DNA of 64,000 bases from NCBI GenBank assembly GCA_004335835.1, contig RWJK01001651.1:1-64000 (forward strand). The letters run 5' to 3'. The DNA is from Scenedesmus sp. ARA3. Lineage: Eukaryota > Chlorophyta > Chlorophyceae > Sphaeropleales > Scenedesmaceae. Made by a program: the position numbers and the translations under genes. Position 1 is the stretch's first letter; every line of letters starts with the position of its first letter. Below, piece by piece: positions 11,360 to 22,156 of this stretch. The notes under the pieces are model-generated. The model was not told where the DNA came from. It searched no databases and saw only the letters and a list, made by a program, of their open reading frames with translations.

Positions 11360-12418
11360 TAGCTTAGAATTCCTCAGTTAGGCTCCAATGCGCACTATGC
11401 ACTATGTGGGTATATTGGTAGCGTGACCTCATTACGGGTATGGTTGTACAACATGTAGGGGTGATGATTAGCACCATCGGGGTATGGGTAAAGGGCTAAC
11501 GAGGTAACAGTTGGTTGTCCTGCCATGTTGGCTCGCACTTGTGTGATACCGTACCGTCACATTAAAGTTCGGTGTTGGCTGGCTGACTGTCCACTTAGAA
11601 GCCATGTAACGATTGTATACTAGTAGGCTGCAGATGGGCCGTTCAAATGTTTACTACTAATGCCAGCCCCAGCGTGCCATAAGCATATATCGTACTTCTG
11701 GTGTAATCTGAACTGACAGGAGGTGTTGCACATGTCTTATGCACATGCAGCAGCTGCGGCAGCTCACGCCAGGTGCAGTAACATCATTGAGCCATGATGA
11801 CTTTGGCAGCAGACATTGTTACCAGGCATTGTGCATCGTACTGCTAGGTCAAAACCCAAGAACTATGCCTTGCGCTGGTGAAAAACAGTATCCTACTACA
11901 CTTGTGCTACCTTGACAACAAGACCACACAACACATTGCAGACATGGCTGGCCTGGCCTGCAATGCTTATTAGAACCCTAAATCATGTGTACTACCAAAA
12001 CAAAAAACACCCCACAAAACCCACCCCCAAAGGAGCAAGCAATAGTTGAATGCAGTGACACTTATTCAGTGACGCTGATCAGGAAGGACACATACTGGCA
12101 TGCAGATCATCTGCCACAGAACCTAATGTGAAAGTAATGCATACGACGCTGCCTCTCTGCCTCTCAAAGTTGTGTTGGATGGTGATCACTTCCATGCACT
12201 CGCTGACTCAACGTGGAGCACAGGCTGGCAGCTGCAGAGTGGTCAGAAACATCTGCTCATGCTCAAACACGCCGATATACAGTGCTGCAGCAAACCTGCA
12301 CCCAGATGGGGTGTTGACAAAGTATCCAGCAAGCATAATGCTTGCCTGGCAGTCATAATTCAAAGTTGTGTTGATGTATAATTGCACATGCTCATCATTG
12401 CAGCACTGCCTACCACTT
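11360..12418. other. Convergent intergenic region, DDB2 and surface paralogue 3' ends
   Basis: No coding signal is visible. The left part is the DDB2 3' UTR up to a TGTAA signal at 11605-11609. The right part should hold the 3' UTR of the minus-strand surface protein gene. I found no TGTAA on that strand close to its stop. Confidence 0.5.
11605..11609 (+). terminator. TGTAA poly(A) signal, DDB2
   Basis: TGTAA is the usual chlorophyte poly(A) signal. This one lies about 245 nt after the DDB2 stop codon, a normal 3' UTR length. Confidence 0.5.
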
Positions 12419-15400
12419 CTAGTTCAGCGTGGCCTGAGCCCTAGGGACGCCAGTAGAGGACCCGCCTTCCCTTGGGGTGGCCCCATCCAGGTCAGTGCGT
12501 GCTTCTGTCATTGTGTCCATGTACCTGCTCTTGGCCTGGACTCCCTGGCCAGCATGGCGCTGATGCAGCCACCAGTAGCCTGCCCCCAGCAGCGCGAAGA
12601 ACGCAATGCCACCGATGACCGGCCCGGCAACCCACCCATAGTAGGTCGAAGCAGAGCCTACTGCCACAGGATCAGATGTTGTTGGCTGGGTGCTCACCAT
12701 GGCAGACTCCACAGCAGCCGCGTCGATTGGCACGGCCGCCAGCCTGTTGGCAAGAGCGGCGCCACTGTAGCTCTGCAAGAGGGAAATGAACAGCAACAAA
12801 GTGGTTGGTGAAGCTCTGCTGAATAGTAAATCATTACATGCATGTTTCAGCTATTTTCAAGCAGTTTCACTTGACTAGTGCTGCATCATCGCCCAACTTC
12901 TGTGAGCCAGCGGCCAGGCAAGGCAGTCAGCAACTCACATCCTCCAGGCTGGTGATGGGCGTTGTGGTGGGACTGGCGGCGAATGAAGTAGCCATGGTGC
13001 GGATGTCCGAGGCAAGGGACTGCTGCTGAACTGTTGCCATCTTGCTTACAGTAGCCATCAAGTTGGTGGTGTCGACGTTGCTGCTGGGGTCTGCAGCTGC
13101 GGCGGCGGCGGTGTTAACAACCTGCTGGACATCCTGGTTGGTGGATGAAACAACGTTGGCAACAGCACCGAAAATGTTCTGCAGCTCTGCCGGCCCAAAC
13201 GTGGACTGCAGCAGGTGCCTGCCAGAGGCAGGGACGGAAGCAGAAGCGCCTGTCAGTGCCTCGTATGTGGCAGTGTACAGCAGCACGAGGTTGTCTTTCT
13301 TGGTGAGGGTCTTGGAGGCGTCCTTGGCATCCACAGCCTTGAAGGTGCGGTAGGTAGCGGCCACCACAGCCTGAGCCACTGCATCTTGTCCATAGCTGTT
13401 ACCCAGCAGGCCCATCATGAGGTTTTGTGTGGAGACAAATGTGGACATGGTCTGTGTGTTGCTGCCCAGCACTGCCACCAACAAGGGAGATGTCTTGCCA
13501 TTCCGCTTGCTGAATGATGTGCCACCAAGGGACAGGAAATCAGCCTGCAGCAGTTCAACACACACAGGATGAGGTTGCCGGCAGTTTTGACACTTTGTTA
13601 CGAACATGCCTTGATAGTGTAAGGCACAGGCTCGCTGTAAACTGGATAGTCATATTTGCACAGGATAATGACGGTAGCAAGCAAATAGGTAGCAGCGCAC
13701 CTCGCCATTGGCAGCATAACTGCCATAACCAAACATGCCGTAAGCATGCTGCCACAAGTAGGACGGCACTGCCTGCTGAGACGAGGCGGACGACGCATAT
13801 GTAGCCAGTACGGAGGCATCGTTGGCAGCAGGAATGGTCAACAGGGAGATGGCAGTGACGGCTGCGTCAGCTGCCGCCGGCATCCTCACGTAGAATGGGA
13901 AGGTGACGGTGACATCTGCGGCAGAACGATAGCAGTTGGTTTGTATTTGAAGCATCACTGCATCCACCAATGCACAGATGCAGCAGCAACGACAGCAGTG
14001 CCAGCAGCTTGAACTATCAGGGACTCACTGGTCAGTATGTCCACGCAGGCACTGCTCTCGCTGTTCTTGAAGGTGTAGGCGGCTGCCACAGGGTCAGCCA
14101 CACTGAAGCTACCCGTAGTGCTGGTTGTCAGGTCGCGGGCAACCTGCTGAGATGGAAGCTCAGCATACTTGCCCTGTAGGGAGGGCGACATGAGCACAGT
14201 GGCATGACAGCAAGAAGCACAGTAATATGTCCTGCTCTCACAAATGCAAACATTGCATACACAAATGCTCGGAGCTTTGCTGCAGACAGCAAAATACAAA
14301 GTAGTGCCATGAGGCACCTACTCACCACGCAGTTCTTGACACCAGCTGAGTTTAGCAGGCGACCTGTCAGCAGTGGGATTGATGTGGATGGGGTAGCTGC
14401 AGGGTAGCTGCCGGTCTCCAAGACAGCAGTCTGGTTGATAGGGGCAGTTGAGATGACTTCGGTCAAGTTGGTGTTGTACTTGGCAAATGCGGCGGTCGAT
14501 GCTGGTGTGCTGCTGCAGCACTGCTTGGTGGAGTCGTACAGATCGCTCTGAACCACCCGAGCAATGCGAGTGATGGTCAGCAGATCTTCCTGGAGAGATG
14601 GTGGCACTGTGGCGTAGCCATTGTAGGCAGCCTGAAAAGCAGAGGATGAAAGTAACAGACACATGAGACGCAAGAAACTTCACAGCTGCGGTAACAGCAA
14701 TCAAAGCAGCTGCATCAGCTTGGTGAAAAGACACATTGTGTAGGACACGGTCCAAATCAGTGTTTCCGTCAGGCCACCTACCTTCAGAGACACCAGGTTT
14801 GCAGTGATAGTCACGTATGCCTTGGCAGCGGCAGCTGCGCAGGTGCCGCTGAGGCACCAGGAGCTGGCTGACAGCACATCAGTGAACTTTGCGGAGTTCT
14901 CCAGCACCTCAGCCTTGAGAAGTGCAGCGGACCACTGCAACAGCAACAGCAGAGCAAGCTTTGTCATGGACATGCCAGCAGCTCAAAGCAGTTGTAGTGG
15001 ATTCAGGTGTGGTGGTGCAGGATGACTGACGCAACACGGCTTGAGGCACAACAGAGCAAGAGGTTGTGCTTTTCAGTTGTGCTTTTCAACTCACCTTGGC
15101 GTACAGTTCATTGGACATGGTTGTGCCCTCACACTCTGCCAGTGCACGGGCAACACTCAGTGCGCCCAGCACCTGAGCATTCGCGGCTAGGATAGTCACG
15201 CCAGCAGTGACCTGGCTGGCATTGTCCGATGTGAGCATCCGCAGGGGGTCTGCAAAAGGCAGCACAGAACAGCAAGGCAGCAGCGGCAGCACACAGTCAG
15301 GGCTTGAACGTGATGAACAATGCTGACCACATGCAGCCTACAGCTGAGCCGCCGCGCACCTGAATTGATCATGCCCTGGGTGTACTCCCCGGTAATTTTG

Positions 15401-18400
15401 GCACCCATGCCCTTGTAGGCGGCATCATACTTGGCTTGCAGCTGAGCAGCAGTGTCTGCTGCTGAGCCCTGTCCCAAGGTCGCCATGGTGAGTGGACTAA
15501 ACACCACCTGCTCAGCCCAGTTTTCCTGCGAGTTGATGTCACTAGGGAAGGGTGTCAGGCCGCCAACAGGGATCTTGACAGGAAGGAGAGTCCAGGAGTC
15601 CAAGCAGTTGACCTCTCCATTGTGGTTCTCGCTGCTGCCCTGCCATGCACCAGTTGCCAAGACCTGCAGATATCAAACCACCAGAAGCAGGAGTTACACC
15701 CCAGCTATGAGACACTACAGCAGCAGGTTGAACAGACAACAACTAGATGGTACCGTAATAGGCAGGCGTAACGCGTGCTAAATGATCTTCTGGGCCCCAC
15801 CACGCAAGCAGTCTGTTCTCAGCTGGCAGTACTCACATGTCCAGGGCCTGTGACGTTTTCAACGCCAAACGTCCCACGGGTGACGACAGTCCCAACATCT
15901 GGTGGTCCTGTTACAAAGTCCTGCAACAACAACACAGCAGTGTTCAGATGCCAAACTGTGTAGTCCATCGTGCAGTTGCATGTTAGGGTGCTGCCATCTC
16001 AGGAGACGTTGACACTACAGCCCTGCACCAGCTTTGATACGATCATGCACAAGAACATTGTACAACATCTCACACCCCTTACCTTGTACATGATGCCGTG
16101 ATAGTCCCTGTTGTAGTAGTAGCCATTCAGTTTCATCTTGGCCTGGTCAGCAGCTGAGAGGGCAGTGTACTGGTAGAAGTCTCCCTGCAAACCAGCAACC
16201 AGACAACAATCAGCCGTGATTCACAAAATGCGCTTAATTATGCAAGCATCAGTAGCCCTTGCAGAGACCGAGTACAGAAGCAGCCTATATGTGAGCTTGC
16301 AACACATACCGCACAAGAAGACAATGCGCCAATTCCGCGCAGAGAGCTCTGCAGCTTGGTGTTGCCCTTGCCCGCAGGAGCGGCAGCGCTGGTTGAGAGA
16401 GGGCTGATGGCTGGTAGGATATTGCCGCATGCATCAAGAGGAGGAGGTTTGGTCACAGTCCACGAGTTGCCGGGCAGAGTAGCTCCACCAGTGTTGGCAT
16501 CTGAAGGAGGATTGCCTCCGGGGTACCAAGTGGTGTTGCTGGGCAGGTTGCTTGTGTTGGTCTGCGGGAGCAGTTGCAGTAGGAGCAGTTGCAGTGGCAG
16601 CAGTCACCCAATACAGCTGCTGCAGGAGGCTGAAATAGTGTTGCAGCGGTGCAGTCATACTCCCCAGCATGAGCGAGCTGTTAATTGCACACGGCATATC
16701 ATGCAGGTTCACAAGGGTTATTGGGATATCAGTGCAAGCATATTGTGACCTCACTGCTGTGCCTGGTGGAATGATGACAGTGGTGGTTTTGTTGTCACTT
16801 GAGCCCACAACAATGGTTCCTGGTGGCAAGTCTGCCACGTTGGAGGAAGTGGAGTTTGTGCTGTTAAAGATCGTTCCTCCTGGCAGGCACACGCCAGCAC
16901 CAGCAATCTGCTGCAGAATTGCTGACGACAGCCCCGGGTTCATCACGCCAAGGAGGCTGACGTCTGTCACTGGGATATTGTTGACGCAGTTGGTGATCAA
17001 AGTGCCGATTGATGTGCCAGGGGCGCTGGTGCCAGTTGGTGCCAGCAGCAGAGAACCCAGGAGCAGAACACCGGCCGGGACGGAGAGCACTGCAGGGATG
17101 ATGCCGATGAGGCCCAAAAGACCAAGCAGGCCAAGCAGACCAAGCAGGCCTGGCCTACTCGGCACCACCACGGTGGGGTCGTCAGAAGGAGTGGGCATGT
17201 TCACGTTTGTCATGCCTGCGGCAGAAAATCATGTGGGTCAGGTTTGCAAGGTGCAATTCGAGTAATGAGCGCAGGCACAACATGCAAGCTTGGCAATCAA
17301 ATCATGTGGCAGAGTATTGTATGTACAGACTCCACTCACCACTGCTCATAAGGTTGTTGAACACCTTGAACTGTGTGAGGCCCGTGGTGCTGAACTTGAG
17401 GGTTAGAGAGCTGCCGCTGAAATCCTGCAAGCAGAGAGAGTGATTGTGTTTCAACTCTGAAGCTGAAGAGAAAGTAGGTGCTGACCAAAATTACAGTACA
17501 CAAATTGTGGAATTGCATGTGCGTTACTGAGCAGCCTCTGCTTGCTGGGGCAAGTGTAAGAGGAGCGCTCACCTTCTTGAGCTTTGAGATCCTCTCACTG
17601 ATGTCCACAGCGGGATCTGCTGCAAGGTCACTTGCCAGCTGTCCAACAGCCGTTGCTGCAGCACCGTCTGCAACGAAGCTGTGAATGGCCATGATTGTTG
17701 CCATCGGCATTGTAAAGTTGAAGTCTTCCGTCCCCTGGTCAGACATCTTTGCAGTGGCAATCATGCTGCGCAGGCGGCTGTCCAGGTTGTCCACTACCTG
17801 CAAGCAGCAAAACATATGTCAGCACCATATGCATGCAGCTAGGCAGTACAACAGCCTGCACTTGCACAGGATGCCACCATGACATAACTGGTACTAACCT
17901 TGGCAATAGCCGCGAATAACTCAGACAGCTTGACAGCTTTGACAACTGGCACTGCATCACTGAACTGGGTGGCAATGTTGGTGTACGTCTCGTTCAAGAT
18001 GCCCTGGATGACGTCAGCATCTCCGGTTTTGAAGTAGGATGTGGTGGGGTTGACCTTCAAGTGGTCAAAGATGTTGGTAAGCAGCTCGTTCATCAGGGCG
18101 TCCTGGACTTGAGCAACGTCTGCTGAGGAGCCCAGAAGACGTCTTGAAGCTCCAGACAGCCCCAACAACGGGACCAGAGTGGAGCTCAAGATTGACATCA
18201 CCCCTGCAAGCTGGATGTTGGTGCCGTAGAATGCAGTGACAACTGGCCGCGCAATTGTAGCGCCCTCAAATGTTAGCAGGTCCATGCCCAGGGCCTTCTC
18301 ATCATAGCCGTACTTCTTGAAGACATAGCTCAGGAGTGTGCGACTGCCGATGGCTTCTGGGTATGAGATGTCGAGCTCCTCCAGCACGGCAGGGTCACGA

Positions 18401-19019
18401 GCAGCAGCCAGGGAGACTGATGACATTGGCGTAATGAACGCTGTGGTTGTTGGAGGGGCGAGCACCAAGCGGGGGATCCACCTGCAGGCAGCAATCCATT
18501 TTTGAAGCACCAGCAAGATTCAGATTCTGCACTCATCAGTAATCATACTGTAAGCAAGCAATTCATGCAGGGCCAGAGTAAGTGTTATGATAACAAATCT
18601 TAAATCCTGCAAGCACGCAGAGAAGCCTGCAAGCAACCTGCACCTGATACGGTGGCGCGTTGTCTGGTCCTTGCAGGAAGCACTTGGAGCAAGCGCATAA
18701 AACGCCAGGGTGCCGCTGTTATATGTAACACTGCCGTCGGCATTTGTTGTTTGAGTGTTGTCGTTGTCACAAGCCAGCAAATCAAGACGATTCACCTGCA
18801 GCAACCAAGCACATGTGTGTTTTCAGACGAAGGTTCTCAGACGGAACACGGCCCAAAACAGGGTAAGCCTGACTGGAAACACGCACCGTGCAATCCTGCA
18901 GCACGCCTGCCACCAGGAACGTTGCCTGCACGGGGTCGGCACTGCTGCTGCAGACTGGGTCGCCAGAGCGGTCCTGGCAGGCCAACCTGCATTGGAAGTG
19001 GCAAGAAAGGGTGTTAAAA

Positions 19020-19063
<44 letters not shown>

Positions 19064-19688
19064 CATGTAGGTAGGTGGTTGCGAGTGTGCCCAGGATGCC
19101 GGCAATCATTTCAGAACCATGCCGCCGTCCCCAAACATTTGAAACATTTGATGGCTTCTGCTGGCACAAGTGTCTGGGTAAAAGCATGCACACGAAAGCA
19201 ATATCCTGCAAGGTGTGCGCGGCAGCAGGCACTCACCCGGGCGATGTGTCAGCGCAGCCCAGGTTGTCCCCAGAGGAAAAGGGTGAATTGCCATAGGAAC
19301 CAGGCGTGGAACCATAAGTGCCAGACGTTGAGGCCGCCTGCAGGGTGCGGCTGCCCAACACGTCATGTTCAAGCTGCTTGTAGTCAGGCAGGGGCTCAGG
19401 GTTGATATTGGCAGCACCTGCAGGATAGCATAAGGCAGCACAGCAGAACAGGTCAGCACTGCAGGAGAGAGGCATCAGCTTATATGCCCACGCACACAGT
19501 ATGCAGCTAGCTCCTGCTCTTTGCTGTTATGTCGCCGTCACACAACCGGTTGCTTTATTGCGCAGCCAATAGCATGCAGTGCTACAGCTGCTGCAGTAGC
19601 AGCACTGGCACGCCATGATTCAGCACTCACCAAGCTCTGCGCCCCAGACCACGAGAGCCAGAGCTAGAAGCACTAGTCGCCTCATCAT
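12419..19688 (-). CDS. Large type I membrane surface protein, 19 exons
   Basis: This gene encodes 1506 residues from 19 exons (4521 nt) that keep frame throughout. The exons are 19688-19631, 19417-19237, 18986-18887, 18795-18644, 18481-17899, 17797-17573, 17424-17340, 17215-16755, 16561-16310, 16184-16083, 15920-15837, 15663-15360, 15249-15095, 14934-14782, 14631-14326, 14173-14029, 13915-13701, 13544-12939 and 12772-12419. It starts with a signal peptide (MMRRLVLLALALVVWG) and ends with a membrane span (WVAGPVIGGIAFFALLGAGY) plus a tail of about 50 residues. Exon 8 holds a very hydrophobic Leu/Gly stretch that might be a second membrane segment. Sequons and Cys residues are scattered. Exon 15 and the four exons after it match the partial gene at the left edge. 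No known domain was recognised, so the function is unknown. Its introns are short and lack ghost exons. Confidence 0.85.
17050..17165 (-). other. Long hydrophobic Leu/Gly segment in exon 8
   Basis: The coding strand carries a near-perfect 9-bp repeat giving GLLGLLGLLGLLGLIG, followed by about 25 more hydrophobic residues. The total of about 40 residues could span a membrane twice or bury in a domain core. It sits in the middle of an otherwise secreted-looking chain. Confidence 0.7.
19021..19059 (-). repeat. (CTG)n on the sense strand near the exon 3 acceptor
   Basis: The plus strand reads CAG, so the sense strand of the surface protein gene reads CTG. The run lies about 35 nt upstream of the acceptor of exon 3. 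It is the only long triplet run in this gene's introns. Confidence 0.8.
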
Positions 19689-21041
19689 ATCACTGGACGG
19701 CGGATGAAAAAGCGGGCAGCGGGTCAGACCAAGAAATGATTGCCAGCAGCAAGACGAGGATGGTGTAGCCGTTTGTCGAGGCATCGCCTCGTGTGTGGCT
19801 GTGATTATATAAGTGCCCAAGACTTCATGTATTGAAAGCCGTTCCAGAAGGTGCGACGCTATCTGCTCACGCAAAAGTCACTGCCGGTCCCTCTGCTCAC
19901 CTCGTCGCTTGCAGAACTGCTGGGCTGTTGTGATGATGTAAATGAATTTGAAGTTATGCTTTCAAACGTTTCGACCCTATGCTGCTTGCTCAAGCGCTAC
20001 AGACAGATATGCCTGGGCCTAGCTGAGCAGACAGCTGAGAGCTGCGCCTACGTGTCGCTTTATGTGCACCAGCTGGATAGCTGAAGCAAATGGTCATTAC
20101 TAACAACAGGTCGTTCTGTGAGCCGGCTATTTATAGGCGGTCCAAGCTGTTATGTTTGAATGAATCGCACATCAGCAAACCCTAACCACTAGTGAACGGA
20201 CCCAGTCGGACACGATGGAATACTAAAAATAGTATGTTAATGTTTCTTACGCTGTTATCAAAGACGCGTTGGGCATCGCGTGAGACTGGAAGCCGCAGCT
20301 GCACGCCTGGTCCCGCACGTGTGTGGTCCCGCACGTGCGTGGCCCCTTGGTTGTCCGGTACTACCAGTGGTAGCTGATGCCTGCACGATGGATTGTGCCA
20401 TATGGCACCACAGGCTGTGCTTTGTTTGCTGCTGAAAGGTTTTGCATTAGTGAACAGGCTTTCACGTAGCTCCAACTCAGTCACTTATCTGAAGCTGGAC
20501 AAGCGCACTGCGCTGCTGCAGCTATGAGGTTGGCAAGCTGGCAACCTCGTCGTGAGGCACCAGCACGAGGCCCACAGCCAGCTATGAGAGCGTGGCGTAA
20601 CATTGACAGTGCTGTGAGATGTACCACATCCCGGTTGCAACCGTGCAGTAGCAGGAGAAACCAGTGCGCTGCCGGGGCTTGGCTGATCATCAGCTCAGCT
20701 TGGCGGCCAGACAGCCTGCCTGTCAGGCAGAAGCCTTTGACATGTAAACGGGTCTTTGAGACGGTGGAGCCGTATCAATCCTTCCTTTTACATATTTCTG
20801 CAAACCAGCAAAGACTACAAGCAAGTGGCCTTCAAGGCATGCCATTGCGTGCCTGCACCCCCCCCCCTCCCTGCACATCTGCTTGTCTACATCATCTGGT
20901 CTGGATAGGATGCAACGATGCTGGCCCGCCACAGACGCCACGCATGCAGCATCACATTTCTACTGCACAGCGCCAACCCATGTCCATCTCGCAGGATGGC
21001 ACGCTGCATCATCTGAGCGTCTGCAGGACGCTCAAGCTGCC
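19689..21041. other. Intergenic: surface protein promoter and WD40 gene 3' UTR
   Basis: I see no supported coding exon here. The left part must hold the promoter of the surface protein. A TGTAA on the minus strand at 20792-20788 may be the poly(A) signal of the WD40 gene, about 250 nt after its stop. Confidence 0.45.
20788..20792 (-). terminator. TGTAA poly(A) signal, WD40 gene (candidate)
   Basis: TTACA on the plus strand reads TGTAA on the minus strand, about 250 nt past the stop at 21042. Confidence 0.4.
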
Positions 21042-22121
21042 TCAACGCGGCTTGCTGGCTGCGGCTGACAGGAAGTGCAGCTGGCGTGCGCAGCAGACTG
21101 CTAGCAAGTCTGCACTGGGCTGCTGCTGCTGCTGCTGGCCCTGGCTGACCCAGTCCATTGCATGCACCGCTGATTGTGTGCGCAGGGTGCTGAGCAGGTG
21201 CCCCTTCTGCAAGCATGGCAAGAACATCATGCAAGCCGTGGCTTATAAGTCATATGTGCTTGATGTAGACGGTTCGGACTCCTGGACTGTGCGAGACAGG
21301 CGTTGTCATTGGTACACGCCACCATGTTCATGCCGTCGCAGGCTGCAGGGTCAGCATGTACATGCCAGGTCACGCAGCAAGTCAGGTGCAGCTACTAAGC
21401 TTCTTGCACAGCGCCTGTTGCGGCTACCTACTAGCTATGTCGTTCCTGCAAGCAAACATGGACCAACAAACGCAGAAAAAACAGGCCCCACAGGCAGCTT
21501 CCCACACCATAGCTGCGCAACATATGTCCCTGCACTGCTGCGCAGCTCGCACCTTGTTGTAGAGCCGCAGCTGTGGCTGCTTGCCGCTGCCGCCTGCTGC
21601 CAGCAAGCCCTCAGCTGCACATCCCGGCGGCCCAAACCTTGCTGCATACAGCATGCAGGCATCCTGCTGCGGCTGGTAGAAGGGCAGGTTGGTCAACAGC
21701 CTCCCACTGCCAAAATCCCACAGCTGCAGGACAGGCAGAGAGGCAGACGCACGCTCATGCTTGCAGGACCACTGTGTGCCATGTACAGCTTGCAGGATCT
21801 AGCAACCTGCAGGACTAAGCAGATGCAGGCACACTGCCGCAACACGTTTGATGCAAACGCTGCTCTACAGAACGCAGCCTTGCGCAGTCACATGCATGTG
21901 CCGCACACTCGCCAGGCCAACTGCATTGTCGCACATTTGCCTCCAGCCTCACCTGCAGTGGGTGCCTGTCTCTCCAGCTGCCAGTGAGCACTCTGCTGCC
22001 CTGCACATCCAAGCCGTCTCCACAAACCCAGCTGCCACCTGCTATGCTGCGCACCGAGTGGCCCACTCGTAGGTCCCACACCTGTACAGTGGCATCCCAG
22101 CCTGCACTCAGCAGCACCTGC

Positions 22122-22156
<35 letters not shown>

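Noticed and set aside
20524..21987. 487-codon open frame on the plus strand
   Set aside because: It lies antisense to three supported WD40 exons with matching phases and splice sites, and its own protein has no recognisable domain. It is a by-product of the coding strand's composition.
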